From the NCBI GenBank assembly GCA_003518125.1, contig DOZG01000086.1:1-7325 (forward strand): a DNA stretch of 7,325 bases, written 5' to 3'. A model generated the notes under the pieces. That model saw only the letters and a list, made by a program, of their open reading frames with translations, was not told the DNA's origin and searched no databases. Positions 6,472-7,325 of this stretch are shown here, piece by piece. The first letter of the stretch is position 1. Every line of letters begins with the position of its first letter. Source of the stretch: Patescibacteria group bacterium (GTDB lineage: Bacteria > Patescibacteriota > Dojkabacteria > SC72). The position numbers and the translations under genes are program-made.

Positions 6472-6563
6472 TTTTCGCAGAGATCCTATTTCATAGAACA
6501 GGTTTATTAAATCTGTATTCTTACTCGTATACCAAATTAGACATTAAATTAATGAGTGATAGT

Positions 6564-6592
6564 TGGTGGGCGATATTAGTATATATAGAACT
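6564..6592 (-). repeat. Module repeat R2 with tRNA 3'-end-like terminus
   Basis: Same 29-base layout: TGGTGGGCGATA at the left on the + strand and ATAGAACT at the right, with a diverged centre (22/29 identical to the copy at 7253). It is 17 bases after the phosphoesterase stop and 19 bases upstream of the ATG at 6544. Unlike the other copies, no good TATAAT is found 17 bases beyond the CCACCA end; that position reads TAATGT. Confidence 0.8.
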
Positions 6593-6609
6593 TAAATATA
6601 AAACTGCCT

Positions 6610-7200
6610 TTATATCTTTTTATGACTCTTTAGTGAGTTCCACTCAAATTGGATTTCTTTAAACTTCTTCTTAGCTTCTGGGGTATTTGTGGTTATTGCA
6701 TTCTTTAGTTCAATTATTTTTGCATCATTAGTCTTTGTATCATATATTGCATATGAGGCTATACCTGTTTTATACGCACCTACTTCCCCAGGATTTAGTA
6801 CTAAACAATCCCCTATTCTATTATGACTTTTAAGATGATCATGGCCGTAAAATACAGCATCAAATTCTCCTGATTTTGCAATAGTGTTAGCTATTAATGG
6901 GTAGTGTGTTAAAAATATTTTTCTTTTATCTATCTCTACTACATCATATGTATCAAATCCTACTGTTAGATTACTTCCTTCTTCTAATGAAAATCGTGTG
7001 ATTAAAGATCTATCTCCATCATTGTTCCCCCAAATAGCATAAATAGGTATTGTAGAAGTAAGTAATATTCTAGATATTCCAGCACCAACAAAATCACCTA
7101 AGAAGTATATTTGTTTTACATCTGTTTTATATATTTCCTTTAAGGTTAATACAATGTTATGTGCATTATCATGGATATCGGAGATAATAGCGATTTTCAT
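6610..7200 (-). CDS. Calcineurin-like metallophosphoesterase (YfcE/MJ0936 type)
   Basis: Small two-metal phosphoesterase, probably a phosphodiesterase. The metal-site motifs are complete and in order: SDIHDN with Asp8 and His10, FLGDFV with Asp36, WGNNDGD with Asn59, FLTHYP with His99, YGHDHLKSH with His120 and His122, then LNPGEVG (135-141), which is typical of the YfcE/MJ0936 group. 196 aa is slightly longer than the 160-180 of that group, because of a polar Lys-rich tail after about residue 160. The start MKIAIISDIH is at the expected place. No Shine-Dalgarno is visible. It is one of three same-strand modules bounded by the 29-base repeats at 6564 and 7253. The natural substrate cannot be read from the sequence; the context suggests no partner. 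Confidence 0.94.
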   Translation of the reverse strand: MKIAIISDIHDNAHNIVLTLKEIYKTDVKQIYFLGDFVGAGISRILLTSTIPIYAIWGNNDGDRSLITRFSLEEGSNLTVGFDTYDVVEIDKRKIFLTHYPLIANTIAKSGEFDAVFYGHDHLKSHNRIGDCLVLNPGEVGAYKTGIASYAIYDTKTNDAKIIELKNAITTNTPEAKKKFKEIQFEWNSLKSHKKI

Positions 7201-7229
7201 ATGAATAATAGTTATAAATTAATTAAGAG

Positions 7230-7235
7230 ATTATA
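7230..7235 (-). promoter_or_regulatory. -10 box of the phosphoesterase module
   Basis: TATAAT on the - strand, 29 bases before the ATG at 7200 and exactly 17 bases after the CCACCA end of the repeat at 7253-7281, the same geometry as at 5849. Transcription would start near 7223, giving a leader of about 20 bases. Confidence 0.45.
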
Positions 7236-7252
7236 CAGGATTCTGAATAAAC

Positions 7253-7281
7253 TGGTGGGCGATACTTAAGGATATGGAACT
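7253..7281 (-). repeat. Module repeat R3 with tRNA 3'-end-like terminus
   Basis: On the + strand it begins TGGTGGGCGATAC and ends ATGGAACT; 27/29 identical to the copy at 5872. It lies 52 bases upstream of the phosphoesterase ATG. The 44 bases to its right (7282-7325) should hold the end of a further module, but too little is visible to name a gene or choose among the stop codons there. Confidence 0.82.
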
Positions 7282-7325
7282 TAGAAAGAGAACTTTTGTA
7301 TATCACTACTTACATTAATCCATCT

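Noticed and set aside
6378..6662. A + strand gene overlapping the HD and phosphoesterase genes
   Set aside because: It lies opposite well-supported - strand genes and across a repeat, and its product has no recognisable motif. It is a shadow frame, as are similar frames opposite eno, glnA and the membrane-protein gene.
5872..7281. Complete tRNA genes at the GTATCGCCCACCA ends
   Set aside because: Only the 3' acceptor-like end is present. The upstream bases on the - strand lack a correct T-arm spacing (GTTC is about four bases too far away), an anticodon arm and a 5' GGGCGAT strand in the right place.
5192..7281. Classical integron attC sites
   Set aside because: No GTTRRRY/RYYYAAC core pair and no conserved long imperfect palindrome. 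The TAAG/CTTA pairing seen at 7253-7281 is not kept in the other copies.
5192..7281. CRISPR array
   Set aside because: Repeats are about 690 bases apart with whole genes between them, and no cas gene is visible.
7282..7325. 3' end of a further module gene on the - strand
   Set aside because: Expected from the array layout, but only 44 bases are visible. Different frames give different stops (for example at 7281-7283 and 7310-7312), so no call can be supported.

Overview
The window is AT-rich, densely coded bacterial DNA using the standard stop codons (TAA, TAG and TGA all end genes here). Genes are short, intergenic gaps are mostly under 100 bases, and none of the start codons with visible upstream sequence has a convincing Shine-Dalgarno site. 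Several starts lie only 3-6 bases after a TATAAT-type -10 box, which suggests leaderless mRNAs. Together with a divergent enolase, a DUF1653 protein and an Erm-like rRNA methylase, this suggests a small-genome candidate-phylum bacterium (Patescibacteria/CPR type). That placement is inference; no marker gene here fixes the phylum.

Left part, 1-2460, + strand: an unrecognised 152-aa protein, enolase (eno), a 37-residue single-helix membrane peptide directly behind eno, and a 164-aa multi-pass membrane protein. Middle part, 2470-4345: on the - strand, a glutamine synthetase with a good sigma70-type promoter is followed by a small DUF1653 protein. An Erm/KsgA-family rRNA adenine dimethyltransferase is divergently transcribed from glutamine synthetase.

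Right part, 5190-7325, - strand: three small hydrolase genes (histidine phosphatase, HD-domain nucleotidase, calcineurin-like phosphoesterase) are arranged as near-equal modules of about 680-692 bases. Between modules lies a 29-base repeat; read on the - strand it ends in GTATCGCCCACCA, which looks like the 3' acceptor end of a tRNA. The repeat lies 16-17 bases after the stop codon of each module gene. A degenerate fourth copy, lacking the tRNA-like end, closes the array beside the Erm-like gene. This resembles a gene-cassette array built on tRNA-end-like sites and is the most unusual thing in the window. No recombinase is visible here, so mobility is a hypothesis.

The first two parts look like housekeeping (glycolysis, nitrogen assimilation). 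The right part looks like an accessory set of single-gene modules acting on phosphate esters and nucleotides, with no sign that they form one pathway. The HD gene appears to have a damaged or non-standard 5' end.
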